Source: Bacillota bacterium (lineage in GTDB: Bacteria; Bacillota; Limnochordia; DTU087). Taken from it: DNA of 53,434 bases. Below the pieces are notes generated by a model. It ran no database searches, was not told the origin of the DNA, and worked only from the letters and a program-made list of their open reading frames with translations. The stretch covers positions 1 to 53,434 of the forward strand of contig JAAZLW010000051.1 in the NCBI GenBank assembly GCA_012799135.1. The letters run 5' to 3'. The translations under genes and the position numbers were made by a program. Each line of letters begins with the position of its first letter. Positions within the stretch are counted from its first letter, which is position 1. This document shows positions 35,735 to 44,857 of this stretch, piece after piece.

Positions 35735-37876
35735 ATGAAGGAAGAATTTCGGATAGAAATAGGAGGGAGACCCTTAGTTGCCGAGACTGGCGCTTTGGCT
35801 GGGCAGGCCAATGGAAGTGTCTTGATGCGGTATGGGGATACCGTTGTGCTGGTCACAGCCACCATGTCCCGCGAACCTCGGGAAGGCATCGACTTTTTCC
35901 CTCTATTGGTGGACTATGAAGAACGCATGTACGCAGTAGGCAAGGTGCCTGGGGGTTGGGGGCGCCGGGAGGGTAGGCCAGGCGAGGTTGCAGTATTGGC
36001 AGCTCGCATGATCGATCGTCCTCTCAGACCGTTATTTCCAGAGGGCATGCGCAATGATGTGCAGATCGTTGCTACGATTTTGTCTGTTGATCAGGACAAT
36101 GCCCCAGATATCACAGCGATGGTGGGAGCTTCGGCTGCTTTGTGCATATCTGACATTCCCTTTGAAGGACCGGTGGGAGGCGTTATCGTCGGCAGAGTAG
36201 ATGGGCAATTTGTCGTGAACCCCAGTCTGGCCCAACAAGAGAAGAGCGATCTTTACTTAGTAGTGGCCGGCACCAAGGATGCAGTGACCATGGTTGAGGC
36301 GGGAGCCAATGAGATTTCTGAAGATGTGATACTAGCAGCGATCAAATTCGGACATGAAGAGATCAAGCGCCTGGTTGCCTTCCAAGAGGAAATCGTTCAG
36401 CGGGTGGGTCGGCCAAAGCAGGAATTCTCTCTTTCTAAGCCTGATCCCCAGCTGACTGAGTGGGTACGGGAGAAAGGGACGGCCAGGTTGCAGGAAGCAT
36501 TGCGCAACCCTGATAAATTGAGTCGAGAAGCGGATGTAGACAATGTCCGCATTACCTTGTTGGAAGAGTATCTGGAGGAATTCAGTGAAGAGACCTTTAC
36601 TGAAAACCAGAGAGAACTAGAGAGGGTCATCGCTGCTCTGATCAAAGAGATTGTGCGGTATATGATCATTCATGAAAAGGAAAGACCTGATGGCCGTAGT
36701 CCTGCGGAGATTCGGGCGATTAATTGCGAAGTGGGCTTTTTACCCAGAGCACATGGATCTGCCATCTTTACCCGCGGACAGACTCAGGTCTTGACCACTT
36801 GCACCCTAGGTGTAAAATCCGATGAACAGATGCTGGACGATCTGAGTGATGAGGACCGCAAACGGTACATTCATCATTATAATTTCCCGTCCTACAGTGT
36901 TGGTGAAGTTCGGCCCATGCGGGGACCCGGTCGAAGGGAGATCGGTCACGGGGCTTTGGCAGAACGAGCTTTGCTGCCCATGATTCCCGAGGAAGAAGAG
37001 TTTCCCTATACTATCCGGCTGGTCTCTGAGGTTTTGGAGTCAAATGGTTCCAGCTCTCAAGCTAGCGTATGTGGCAGCACTTTGGCCCTGATGGATGCCG
37101 GAGTTCCGATCAAGCGCCCTGTCGCCGGTGTTGCCATGGGTCTGGTGAAGGACGGCGATGAGTTCACTATCCTTTCCGATATTCAAGGTCTCGAGGATGC
37201 TCTAGGGGATATGGATTTCAAGATTGCCGGTACGAGTGAGGGTATTACTGCTGTACAGATGGATATCAAGATCGAGGGCGTCATCTGGGAGGTCCTGGAA
37301 CAGGCTTTGACTCAAGCCAGGGAGGGCCGGCTTTTCATCCTAGACAAAATGCTGCAGACTATTGAACAGCCCAGGCAAGAGCTTTCCCCATACGCCCCTC
37401 GTATCTTTACTATGGAGATCCCAGTAGACAAGATTCGTGATGTGATTGGACCAGGCGGTAAGACGATTCGTAAGATCATCGACCAAACCGGTGTGTCCAT
37501 TGATATCGAAGATGATGGACGGGTCTATGTAGCTTCGACCAACCAAGAAGCAGGTGAGAGGGCCCAAGAGCTGATTGAGCTTTTGGTTAAAGATGTAAAA
37601 GTCGGTGAGACCTACCTGGGAACAGTGAAGCGGATCGTGGACTTTGGTGCCTTCGTCGAGGTGCTCCCCGGTAAAGAAGGCCTGGTGCACATTTCCAAGC
37701 TGGCCAAAGGCAGGGTGGGCAAGGTAGAAGATGTAGTGCAGGTGGGCGATACGATAACCGTAAAAGTGATCGAGATAGATCGCATGGGTAGGATCAACCT
37801 GGCACGGCCGGAGGCTCTCGAAGGTGATGGCGATAGAAGGCCCCGCAATGGCCGAGGACGCCGTCCACGTTCATAA
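35735..37876 (+). CDS. pnp: Polyribonucleotide nucleotidyltransferase (PNPase)
   Basis: A 713-residue 3'-5' phosphorolytic exoribonuclease. Two RNase PH domains flank an all-helical linker (the second carries [23 protein letters not shown] and the [15 protein letters not shown] active-site region). A KH domain ([16 protein letters not shown]) and an S1 domain ([18 protein letters not shown]) follow, then a short basic tail. It degrades mRNA and works with the RNA helicase and RNase Y. AAGGAGG lies 8 nt before the ATG. Confidence 0.98.
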   Translation: MKEEFRIEIGGRPLVAETGALAGQANGSVLMRYGDTVVLVTATMSREPREGIDFFPLLVDYEERMYAVGKVPGGWGRREGRPGEVAVLAARMIDRPLRPLFPEGMRNDVQIVATILSVDQDNAPDITAMVGASAALCISDIPFEGPVGGVIVGRVDGQFVVNPSLAQQEKSDLYLVVAGTKDAVTMVEAGANEISEDVILAAIKFGHEEIKRLVAFQEEIVQRVGRPKQEFSLSKPDPQLTEWVREKGTARLQEALRNPDKLSREADVDNVRITLLEEYLEEFSEETFTENQRELERVIAALIKEIVRYMIIHEKERPDGRSPAEIRAINCEVGFLPRAHGSAIFTRGQTQVLTTCTLGVKSDEQMLDDLSDEDRKRYIHHYNFPSYSVGEVRPMRGPGRREIGHGALAERALLPMIPEEEEFPYTIRLVSEVLESNGSSSQASVCGSTLALMDAGVPIKRPVAGVAMGLVKDGDEFTILSDIQGLEDALGDMDFKIAGTSEGITAVQMDIKIEGVIWEVLEQALTQAREGRLFILDKMLQTIEQPRQELSPYAPRIFTMEIPVDKIRDVIGPGGKTIRKIIDQTGVSIDIEDDGRVYVASTNQEAGERAQELIELLVKDVKVGETYLGTVKRIVDFGAFVEVLPGKEGLVHISKLAKGRVGKVEDVVQVGDTITVKVIEIDRMGRINLARPEALEGDGDRRPRNGRGRRPRS

Positions 37877-37993
37877 GGCCGTTGTAAGCAGGCGACGTAT
37901 GTATGGTAGCCCCGTCACAAGGTAATCCTACTGGTAAACCAACGGGTACTGGCACGAGGATCTGCATACCGAGGGTTGATAAAGGAGTAGGTT
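37877..37993 (+). other. pnp-DUF3866 intergenic region with inverted repeats
   Basis: No terminator or promoter is obvious. CCCGT (37921 region) and ACGGG pair, GTATG and CATAC could close an outer stem, and TACTGG occurs twice. It may be a structured RNA or processing region; I see nothing more definite. Confidence 0.25.
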
Positions 37994-39085
37994 ATGCTCA
38001 ATCGTAGGCGGGGCAAAGTACAGACTGTTCAGCAGACCACGGCTCACCTCCAAGAGTTGGTGGTAGAGGTCGATGGGGAGGGAGTCCCGGCGGTCAACTA
38101 CCGCCTTTTGTGTGAGGATGTTTTCCCAGGCGATCTGGTGGAGCTAAATACCACTGCTGTAGACTTGGGCTTGGGAAGTGGAGGGGCGCACTTTGTTATC
38201 AGCCGTATTGAGGGTTACCAACGTGCAGAAGCTGTTTTGACCGAGGCCGACTGTAAACGGGAAGGCCACATAATGAAACTACGGTATACGCCCCTGCAAT
38301 TTGCAACCCTCTGTGTGGAGGAAGAGAACAGCCCCTATCACACGCTCCTTTCCACCGCGGATTCTTTGGAGGAGATGCCCGTTATGGTGGCTAGCTTGCA
38401 TAGCCTGCTTGCCCCCATCTGTGTTGTCTTCCATCACCATACCCAACACCGGGCCCGGCTGGCCTACATCATGACCGACGGAGCTGCATTGCCGTTGGGA
38501 TTCAGTCGGCTGGTAGCTTCACTGAAAGCTCAGGGGCTGATTGATGTAACCATAACCATCGGGCATGCCTTCGGTGGTGACCTCGAAGCAGTCAATGTCT
38601 ATTCAGGCCTTTTAGCAGCTCGCCACGTGGCGAAGGTCGATGCTTGTCTAGTAGCTATGGGCCCGGGGGTGGTGGGAACCGGGACTTTATTTGGCACAAC
38701 AGCTTTGGAGACTGCCGCAATTATCGATGGCGTCAATGCCCTAGGGGGTAGGGCAGTGGCGGTACCCAGGGTGAGTTTCGCGGATCAAAGGCCCCGGCAC
38801 CATGGATTGAGCCATCACACACTTACCGCTTTGGGCCGTTTGTGCCACACAAGCTGTTTTGTGCCCTTTCCCAGGCTTTTGGGTGATGAAGCAAGGCTGC
38901 TGGAAGAGCAGGTGCGGGTCAACCTATGCAGGCATAATATATCTTGGGTAGATGCAGATCAGACGCTGGAGTTGTTGCAGGAACATAGGATTTCTGTGGA
39001 GTCTATGGGTAGAGGCCCCAACGATGATCCTGCGTTTTTCCGAGCAGGTGGAGCCGGAGGATGGTTGGCGGCTCAGCTGGTCTGA
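37994..39085 (+). CDS. DUF3866 family protein
   Basis: A 363-residue soluble protein of the DUF3866 family found in Bacillota and Actinobacteria; no activity is established. It shows an N-terminal beta-rich part and a Gly/Ala-rich alpha/beta part with conserved-looking VFHHHTQHRARLAYIMTDGAALP, the GHAFGGDLEAVNVYSGLL stretch and MGPGVVGTGT followed by RVSFADQRPRHHGLSHHT. The many His residues hint at metal or phosphate binding. AAAGGAG precedes the ATG. It lies between pnp and an EndoQ-like nuclease gene. Confidence 0.8.
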   Translation: MLNRRRGKVQTVQQTTAHLQELVVEVDGEGVPAVNYRLLCEDVFPGDLVELNTTAVDLGLGSGGAHFVISRIEGYQRAEAVLTEADCKREGHIMKLRYTPLQFATLCVEEENSPYHTLLSTADSLEEMPVMVASLHSLLAPICVVFHHHTQHRARLAYIMTDGAALPLGFSRLVASLKAQGLIDVTITIGHAFGGDLEAVNVYSGLLAARHVAKVDACLVAMGPGVVGTGTLFGTTALETAAIIDGVNALGGRAVAVPRVSFADQRPRHHGLSHHTLTALGRLCHTSCFVPFPRLLGDEARLLEEQVRVNLCRHNISWVDADQTLELLQEHRISVESMGRGPNDDPAFFRAGGAGGWLAAQLV

Positions 39086-39171
39086 ACTGGTAGCGGGAAA
39101 AAAGATCAAGATGGCGAAATACCTTCTGGTGGTAAGTATTTCACGTTGGTGATAATCAGGAGGTATTTTTC

Positions 39172-40344
39172 TTGACTTTTTATGCAGATTTGCATATTCA
39201 CATCGGTAGAGCTGCTTGTGGTGCACCGGTAAAAATTACTGCTTCGCCGAAGCTGACTTTGCAAGGCATTTTAGCGGAATGCCTTGAGCATAAGGGTATT
39301 CAGATCGCGGGTGTCGTAGATTGTGCTTCTCCGCCAGTGATTAGGGATATTCACACACTGATGGCTCTGGGGCAGTTAACGCCACTTGATGGTGGTGGCC
39401 TGCGCTATCGTGATGCTATGACATTGTTTCTGGGAGCAGAGATAGAGTTGGGAGGCCCTACAGGGGGTAGTGCCCATTTCTTGGCCTTTACCCCTTCGCT
39501 GGAGGCCATGGAAGAGCTCAGCCATTTCCTATCCGGGGCGATAACCAATATCTCCCTCAGTTCCCAACGGGCTAGTCTGGCAGTGGAGGAAGTCAACGAT
39601 TTTGTGGTCAACCAACTGGGAGGCATTTTCCTGCCTGCCCATGCCTTTACTCCCTTTAAGAGTGTCTACGGCAATTGTGTGCAGCGGCTTGCAGAGCTGG
39701 AAGTCACCTTTCCCGCCCTGGAATTGGGCCTGAGTGCAGATACTGACCTGGCTGACCGTCTACACGAGGTGGCCGAATTGCGGTTCTTGAGCAATTCTGA
39801 TGCCCATTCTCTACCTAAGATCGCGCGAGAGTATAATGTCCTTCAGTTGATCAAGCCAGATTTCGCCCATTTTCGAAAAGCATTAACAGGGGATCCCGCT
39901 AACCGCATTCTAGGTAACTACGGTTTAGACCCGCGTTTGGGTAAGTATCACCGAACATATTGTCCACGATGTGAGGAAGTGGTTGAGCTGGCGCCTCCAA
40001 TCCACTACTGCAACAAATGTGGCAATGAACAGGTAGTGGTCGGCGTTCTGGATCGTATCACTGCCATTGCCGATGAAGAAAAGCCGCTGCATCCACCACA
40101 CCGCCCCAAGTACGTCCATCAGGTTCCCCTGGAGTTCATCCCTGGAGTAGGTAAGAAGACTCTGGCGAGACTGCTCGAAGCCTTTGGTACAGAAATGCAG
40201 ATCCTGCATGGTACCTCCTATGATGAACTGCGGGTAGTGGTTGGCACCAAGGTAGCTACTGACATCGTAGCTGCCAGGGAAGGTCGATTGGGCATGTCGG
40301 CAGGTGGAGGCGGGTACTATGGCCGCGTCGGTGGCAAAATGTAG
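39172..40344 (+). CDS. PHP-domain endonuclease Q-like protein
   Basis: A 390-residue protein with an N-terminal PHP metal domain (DLHIHIGRA, GVVDCASPP, GAEIELGG, LPAHAFTP, SNSDAHS), a zinc ribbon at about residues 264-285 (CPRCEE...CNKCG) and a helix-hairpin-helix (FIPGVGKKTLARLLEAFG). This layout matches TIGR00375/EndoQ, a repair nuclease first found in Thermococcales and also in some Bacillus, which nicks 5' of deaminated bases. AGGAGGT lies 8 nt before the TTG start. Activity is inferred from architecture. Confidence 0.82.
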   Translation: MTFYADLHIHIGRAACGAPVKITASPKLTLQGILAECLEHKGIQIAGVVDCASPPVIRDIHTLMALGQLTPLDGGGLRYRDAMTLFLGAEIELGGPTGGSAHFLAFTPSLEAMEELSHFLSGAITNISLSSQRASLAVEEVNDFVVNQLGGIFLPAHAFTPFKSVYGNCVQRLAELEVTFPALELGLSADTDLADRLHEVAELRFLSNSDAHSLPKIAREYNVLQLIKPDFAHFRKALTGDPANRILGNYGLDPRLGKYHRTYCPRCEEVVELAPPIHYCNKCGNEQVVVGVLDRITAIADEEKPLHPPHRPKYVHQVPLEFIPGVGKKTLARLLEAFGTEMQILHGTSYDELRVVVGTKVATDIVAAREGRLGMSAGGGGYYGRVGGKM

Positions 40345-40449
40345 CTGTCAAAGGCTGAAAGGCTCAAGATGTCGGATGTAGGTAACAGGCGGCGGCTGCC
40401 ACCCGCGAGATGGCCTTGTATTTGAGAGATACAAAGGAGAGGCTCGCAA

Positions 40450-41055
40450 GTGAGCGAAATTTATGTGGTACGACATGGCCAGACACAGTGGAATCAGGAA
40501 AGGCGGTATCAAGGGCAGCGGGATATTCCCCTAAGCGATGCGGGTAGGGTGCAGGCAGAGCGAGCAGCAAGATATCTATCTGATGTAGGTATAAGGTTTC
40601 TGGTCAGTAGTGATCTCTTGCGGGCCCGGGATACTGCTGCGATCATTGGAGAACGCTTGCAGTTGCCGGTACTCTGCTGTTCCTTATGGCGGGAGCGGGA
40701 CTACGGCCGTTGGGAAGGGTTGACTAGAGAGGAGATTCAGATACGTTATCCCGATGAATGGCAGAACTATCGGGCCAATCCTCAACTGACAGCGCCTGGT
40801 GGTGGTGAAACCCTTGCTCAACTAGAGTCCAGAGCGATACGGGCCATGCGTTGGGTGATTGGTCACTATAGAGGCTGCAGCGGAGTTGTTGTCTCCCATG
40901 GGGCTCTGTTGCGCACGCTCTTGGCTTGGATTACCCATCAGGAAAAACCCCGCTTCCATCTCGACAATGGAGGAATTACCGTAGTAAAGGCCCATGGCCT
41001 AGACCATCTGGTTGTGACGTCTATCAACGAAACCTCCCATCTTGCCGATCTTTGA
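40450..41055 (+). CDS. Histidine phosphatase family protein
   Basis: A 201-residue phosphoglycerate-mutase-like phosphatase. The nucleophile motif YVVRHGQTQWN opens the protein, ERDYGRWEGL holds the acid/base Glu, and SHGALLRTLL the second His. Substrates of this branch (GpmB/CobC/PhoE-like) vary and are not inferable. AAAGGAGAGG precedes the GTG at 40450; a hairpin CCTTGTAT/ATACAA-AGG (40414-40437) overlaps this site. Confidence 0.9.
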   Translation: MSEIYVVRHGQTQWNQERRYQGQRDIPLSDAGRVQAERAARYLSDVGIRFLVSSDLLRARDTAAIIGERLQLPVLCCSLWRERDYGRWEGLTREEIQIRYPDEWQNYRANPQLTAPGGGETLAQLESRAIRAMRWVIGHYRGCSGVVVSHGALLRTLLAWITHQEKPRFHLDNGGITVVKAHGLDHLVVTSINETSHLADL

Positions 41056-41150
41056 CTCCGAGCATAAACCGGCAGGCCACCGCATAAGGATGGTGTGAAG
41101 CAATGGGTGTCAGGCGGCTAAATGGCCGGGACAAGGGGGGAGGCAGTGGC

Positions 41151-41789
41151 ATGGCCAGACAGGTACCAGGGACTGTCAGCAGGTATTTCCGTCGTAGGGC
41201 CGCAACGTATGTGTTTTTGATCGTAGTCTTTATCATGGGTAGTGTTAGTGGAGCCTTTGCTATCAGAGCTTTGAGCACCGAGCAAAGTGATGATCTGGCC
41301 GCCTATATTCAGACCTTTCTCCAGGGATTTCCTCAAACCAGTGCAGTCAGCTCCAAGATAGCTATTCGTCAGACTTTATTGGAGAACATCGCAAAAACTG
41401 TGGGACTTATGTGGTTACTGGGGCTCTCGGTATTAGGGGCGCCTTTTGTCTTGGGTCTATTGTTTTTGCGTGGCTTTATCTTGGGATTTACTGTGGGTTT
41501 CATGGTCAAGGAAATGGTGTTGAAAGGTATCGTTCTGGCCATTGTCTCGGTAGTGCCTCATAATCTTTTGGTAGTGCCTGCCATCATTTTGGCCGGTGGA
41601 GCCTCCTTGAGCTTCTCATGGGCAGCCTTGCAGACTTTGCTAGGGCGCCGGGATCTAAACATGTATCATCATTTCCTTAGCACCACCTTACTGGTAGTGG
41701 CTGCCTGTGGCCTAATGGGTGCCGCAGCGCTGGTGGAATCATATGTCACGCCGATGTTGATTGAAGCTGCCACCCGTTATCTTGCTTAG
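41151..41789 (+). CDS. spoIIM: Stage II sporulation protein M
   Basis: A 212-residue protein with five or so transmembrane helices. SpoIIM, SpoIID and SpoIIP form the septal and engulfing-membrane peptidoglycan hydrolase machine of the mother cell. Family features are the first helix FLIVVFIMGSVSGAFAI, NIAKTVGLMWLLGLSVLG, and the VSVVPHNLLVVPAIILAGG stretch. ATG at 41151, after GGGGGAGG, gives the Bacillus length; ATG at 41103 would add 16 basic residues. Confidence 0.9.
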   Translation: MARQVPGTVSRYFRRRAATYVFLIVVFIMGSVSGAFAIRALSTEQSDDLAAYIQTFLQGFPQTSAVSSKIAIRQTLLENIAKTVGLMWLLGLSVLGAPFVLGLLFLRGFILGFTVGFMVKEMVLKGIVLAIVSVVPHNLLVVPAIILAGGASLSFSWAALQTLLGRRDLNMYHHFLSTTLLVVAACGLMGAAALVESYVTPMLIEAATRYLA

Positions 41790-41847
41790 GGCAACTGTGG
41801 TTAAATCGCTCCATGGAAGACATCTGGGGAAATGGGGGATTGCGTTG

Positions 41848-42069
41848 ATGTGGGTGATCTCCTTAAGGGGATTGAAAAGACGTTTGCGATCATGCATAAA
41901 GCCGATGATCATTCTATTGGTCTTGGTTTTAGCCCTCTGGCTGATCAGTGGTCTGTTCCGGACTAAGGAGCCGGATATAGATCCACTCTTGATACCCGAG
42001 GAATATCTGCCCCTTAGCCATAAGGGCCATGAAGGGCCGCAGGTAACCCTTGCGGCATTTTTTTCTTGA
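41848..42069 (+). CDS. Small single-pass membrane protein (YqzK/DUF4227-like position)
   Basis: A 73-residue protein: a basic N-terminus, one transmembrane helix (PMIILLVLVLALWLISGLF) and a short outside tail containing DPLLIPEEYLPL. GGGGGA lies 8 nt before the ATG. Bacillus yqzK, of like size and layout, also sits between sporulation genes and deoB (drm). The last dozen codons are the terminator hairpin and its T-tract, so the true 3' end is uncertain. The similarity to DUF4227 is from layout and memory only. Confidence 0.5.
   Translation: MWVISLRGLKRRLRSCIKPMIILLVLVLALWLISGLFRTKEPDIDPLLIPEEYLPLSHKGHEGPQVTLAAFFS
42036..42064 (+). terminator. Rho-independent terminator after the small membrane protein
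   Basis: GCCGCA (42036-42041) pairs with TGCGGC (42051-42056), with GG/CC inside, and seven T residues follow (42058-42064). It overlaps the end of the upstream ORF and separates spoIIM from deoB. Confidence 0.85.
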
Positions 42070-42210
42070 TGTAACTGGGATGAAAGTGCAAGCTATGGTT
42101 GGCAGGTAACTGCTGGGGTATCTAGAAATATGTACACTAATGCCATTGGATTTACCATAGATCACGAACGATTGCCTAGATGAGCTGAAATTCCAGATCT
42201 TTGATGTAAG

Positions 42211-42256
42211 AGAGGAGGCACACCCTGTACCTGGCTGGGACTGGGTGTCAAGCGTG
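42211..42256 (+). promoter_or_regulatory. Hairpin-bridged ribosome binding site of deoB
   Basis: The strong site AGAGGAGG (42211-42218) is 35 nt from the GTG at 42254. Between them ACACCC (42220-42225) pairs perfectly with GGGTGT (42243-42248). With that stem folded, only 6 nt (C, then CAAGC) separate the site from the GTG, a normal spacing. Confidence 0.5.
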
Positions 42257-43432
42257 GAAATACCGAGAGTTATACTACTGATTCTAGATAGTGTCGGTGT
42301 CGGAGAACTACCAGATGCGGCAAAGTACGGTGATACAGGGAGTTCCACCTTACCGAATGTGGCCAAAGCGGTCGGGGGGCTACACCTTCCCAACCTGGAG
42401 AAAATGGGATTGGGCAACATTGTGCCGATTGAAGGAGTCAGCCCCCAAGACAGATGCCGAGCTGGTTGGGGCAAAATGGCGGAGAAGTCGCCGGGGAAAG
42501 ATACAACAACTGGCCATTGGGAGATGATGGGGATCATCCTTCAAAGGCCTTTTCCTGTATACCCCGATGGTTTTCCTGATCAAATCATCGATGCCTTTGA
42601 GCAAAGAATTGGAACGAAGGTTATCGGCAATAAGGCCGCGTCGGGTACTGAGATCATCCAAGAACTCGGACGAGAACATATGGCTACGGGATATCCCATT
42701 GTATATACTTCAGCTGACAGCGTTTTTCAGGTCGCTGCCCATGAAGAGATCATCAGTGTGGACAAGCTCTATGCTTTGTGTGAGATAGCCCGTGAGTTGC
42801 TTCAAGGTGAACATGGAGTAGGACGGGTCATTGCCCGGCCTTTCCTTGGCTCACCTGGCGCATTTTGGCGCACGGAGCGGCGACGAGATTTTAGTCTGCC
42901 CCCTAGTCAGCCCACACTGCTGGACAGACTCCAAGGCGCCGGGTACATTGTATTCGGCATTGGCAAGATCCCTGACATCTTCGCCGGCCGGGGCATTTCT
43001 CGCTCACTCCCCGCTCACGGCAATAGTGAAGTGCTGGAGGCAGTTCTCACAGCCATGAGAGAATTGCAGGAGCCAGGCCTGATTTTTGCCAACTTTGTTG
43101 ATTTCGACATGCTCTGGGGCCATAGAAATGACAGTCAAGGCTATGCCTCGGGCCTCGAAGCACTGGACTCACAATTGCCTGTGATTATTGAAAACATGGC
43201 TCCTCGGGATCTGCTGATCATTACCGCTGATCATGGCTGTGATCCGACAACACCAAGCACCGATCATTCCCGAGAGTATGTGCCTTTGCTGGTTCTGGGA
43301 GCCGATGCATCCGGTTGTGTTCCGTTGGGTGTCAGGGAAACCTTTGCTGATGTAGCAGCATCTATAGCCGAGTTTTTGGGTCTAAAGTGGGAGGGAGCCG
43401 GTACAAGTTTTTGGGGCTCCCTAAAACCATAG
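42254..43432 (+). CDS. deoB: Phosphopentomutase
   Basis: A 392-residue alkaline-phosphatase-superfamily enzyme interconverting (deoxy)ribose 1- and 5-phosphate. Metal and active-site motifs are [29 protein letters not shown] with the phosphorylated Thr, [13 protein letters not shown] and [22 protein letters not shown] at 42254 is chosen from the bridged ribosome binding site and the near-identical Bacillus length (394); GTG at 42245 lies in the stem. With pdp it forms a nucleoside-catabolism pair; xerD and punA, neighbours in Bacillus, are missing. Confidence 0.95.
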   Translation: MEIPRVILLILDSVGVGELPDAAKYGDTGSSTLPNVAKAVGGLHLPNLEKMGLGNIVPIEGVSPQDRCRAGWGKMAEKSPGKDTTTGHWEMMGIILQRPFPVYPDGFPDQIIDAFEQRIGTKVIGNKAASGTEIIQELGREHMATGYPIVYTSADSVFQVAAHEEIISVDKLYALCEIARELLQGEHGVGRVIARPFLGSPGAFWRTERRRDFSLPPSQPTLLDRLQGAGYIVFGIGKIPDIFAGRGISRSLPAHGNSEVLEAVLTAMRELQEPGLIFANFVDFDMLWGHRNDSQGYASGLEALDSQLPVIIENMAPRDLLIITADHGCDPTTPSTDHSREYVPLLVLGADASGCVPLGVRETFADVAASIAEFLGLKWEGAGTSFWGSLKP

Positions 43433-43458
43433 GCGTTTCTTTACCAGGAGGGGCTAGT

Positions 43459-44766
43459 ATGAGGATGTATGATCTGATTATCAAGACCCGTGAAGGTCAA
43501 GAACTATCCCGGGATGAGGTGCGCTTTATGGTCCAGGGATATACTGAAGGTCAGATCCCGGACTATCAGATGGCAGCCTGGTGTATGGCCGTTTATTTTC
43601 GGGGGCTAAGCGCTGAGACTACAGCGGAACTGACCATGGCTATGGTGGATTCGGGAGAGACCTTGACTTGGCCCGAGCTCGGGTCCGAGGTGGTAGATAA
43701 GCACTCTACCGGTGGAGTAGGAGACAAGACTACTCTGGTTTTGGTGCCCTGGGTGGCAGCCACCGGTGTGACGGTGGCCAAGATGTCCGGGAGAGGCTTA
43801 GGCCATACTGGTGGCACTTTGGACAAACTCAGTGCGATTCCAGGATTCCGCAGTGAGCTAAGCAGAACTGAGTTCATCCGAGCAGTGCAAAGGGTTGGTC
43901 TGGCGGTAGTAGGACAAACGGGTAATCTGGTCCCCGCAGACAAGAAGCTCTATGCTCTGCGAGATGTAACCGCCACTGTAGATTCCATACCCCTCATTGC
44001 CAGCTCCATCATGAGCAAAAAGATAGCAGCCGGAGCCAGCCGCATTGTTTTAGATGTGAAGGTGGGTGGCGGGGCGTTTATGCAAGAGGTCTCCTCAGCA
44101 CAGCTTTTAGCCGAAACCATGGTGGATATTGGTGCCAAGACCAATCGCTGTACAGTAGCCTTGGTTACCAACATGGATCAGCCTTTGGGTTATGCTGTGG
44201 GCAATGCCCTGGAAGTGCAAGAGGCGATTGCCACCCTGCGGGGGCAGGGGCCGGCGGACCTGACGGAGTTGTGTCTCGCCTTAGGGGCAGAAATGCTAAC
44301 TCAAGCCGGCAAGAGTGACAGTCCTAAAGAAGGTCGACAGTTACTACTGGAAGTCATGGCTGAGGGATTGCCAATCAGGAAGTTCCGGGAACTCATAGGG
44401 ATCCAGGGGGGCAATCCCGCTGTGGTGGACAACCCCAAGCTACTACCTGCTGCTCCAGTGACGAAAGAGGTCTTCGCAGCTCAATCCGCGTACGTTACCA
44501 AGATACAAGCCCGAAGGATAGGTCTTATTGCCATGGACTTGGGAGCGGGACGAGAGCGGATAGAGGATGAAATTGATCTGGCGGCGGGCTTGGAGATCCT
44601 GGTAAAGGTGGGCGATCGGGTACGGCAAGGGCAAAGCATTGCCAGGATCCACGGCCCCACAGCAATCGCGGTCAAGAGAGCATTTGAGGAAGTGCAAAGC
44701 GCGATTCAGTTCAGCCAGGCTCCGGTAGCCCCCATGCCGTTGATTCTGGCTCGTGTTTCCAGGTGA
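43459..44766 (+). CDS. pdp: Pyrimidine-nucleoside phosphorylase
   Basis: A 435-residue phosphorylase releasing uracil or thymine from nucleosides to give (deoxy)ribose 1-phosphate, which DeoB then converts. The signature KMSGRGLGHTGGTLDKL is present, with KHSTGGVGDKTTL for phosphate binding and the C-terminal LGAGRERIEDEIDLAAGL domain. It could be thymidine phosphorylase deoA; length and operon favour Pdp as in Bacillus. GGAGGGG lies 6 nt before the ATG at 43459; the longer frame from 43387 lies inside deoB. Confidence 0.93.
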   Translation: MRMYDLIIKTREGQELSRDEVRFMVQGYTEGQIPDYQMAAWCMAVYFRGLSAETTAELTMAMVDSGETLTWPELGSEVVDKHSTGGVGDKTTLVLVPWVAATGVTVAKMSGRGLGHTGGTLDKLSAIPGFRSELSRTEFIRAVQRVGLAVVGQTGNLVPADKKLYALRDVTATVDSIPLIASSIMSKKIAAGASRIVLDVKVGGGAFMQEVSSAQLLAETMVDIGAKTNRCTVALVTNMDQPLGYAVGNALEVQEAIATLRGQGPADLTELCLALGAEMLTQAGKSDSPKEGRQLLLEVMAEGLPIRKFRELIGIQGGNPAVVDNPKLLPAAPVTKEVFAAQSAYVTKIQARRIGLIAMDLGAGRERIEDEIDLAAGLEILVKVGDRVRQGQSIARIHGPTAIAVKRAFEEVQSAIQFSQAPVAPMPLILARVSR

Positions 44767-44772
44767 GTAAAG

Positions 44773-44801
44773 GTATAACCAGAAACGGCAGGGCATAGTT
44801 T
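44773..44801 (+). promoter_or_regulatory. Candidate forespore (sigma-F-type) promoter of dacF
   Basis: GTATA (44773-44777), a 14-nt spacer and GGCATAGTTT (44792-44801). The -35 matches the sigma-F/G pattern fully and the -10 only in part. Bacillus dacF is sigma-F dependent, which motivates the call. Confidence 0.3.
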
Positions 44802-44857
44802 ATAGAATGTAGCCTGTTGCTTAAGACTGGGGCATGTTTAGCAGAGGAGCGATTAAC

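Noticed and set aside
35614-35919. 101-codon ORF before and across the start of pnp
   Set aside because: Overlaps pnp out of frame by about 185 nt and lacks a ribosome binding site; the pnp start is well supported.
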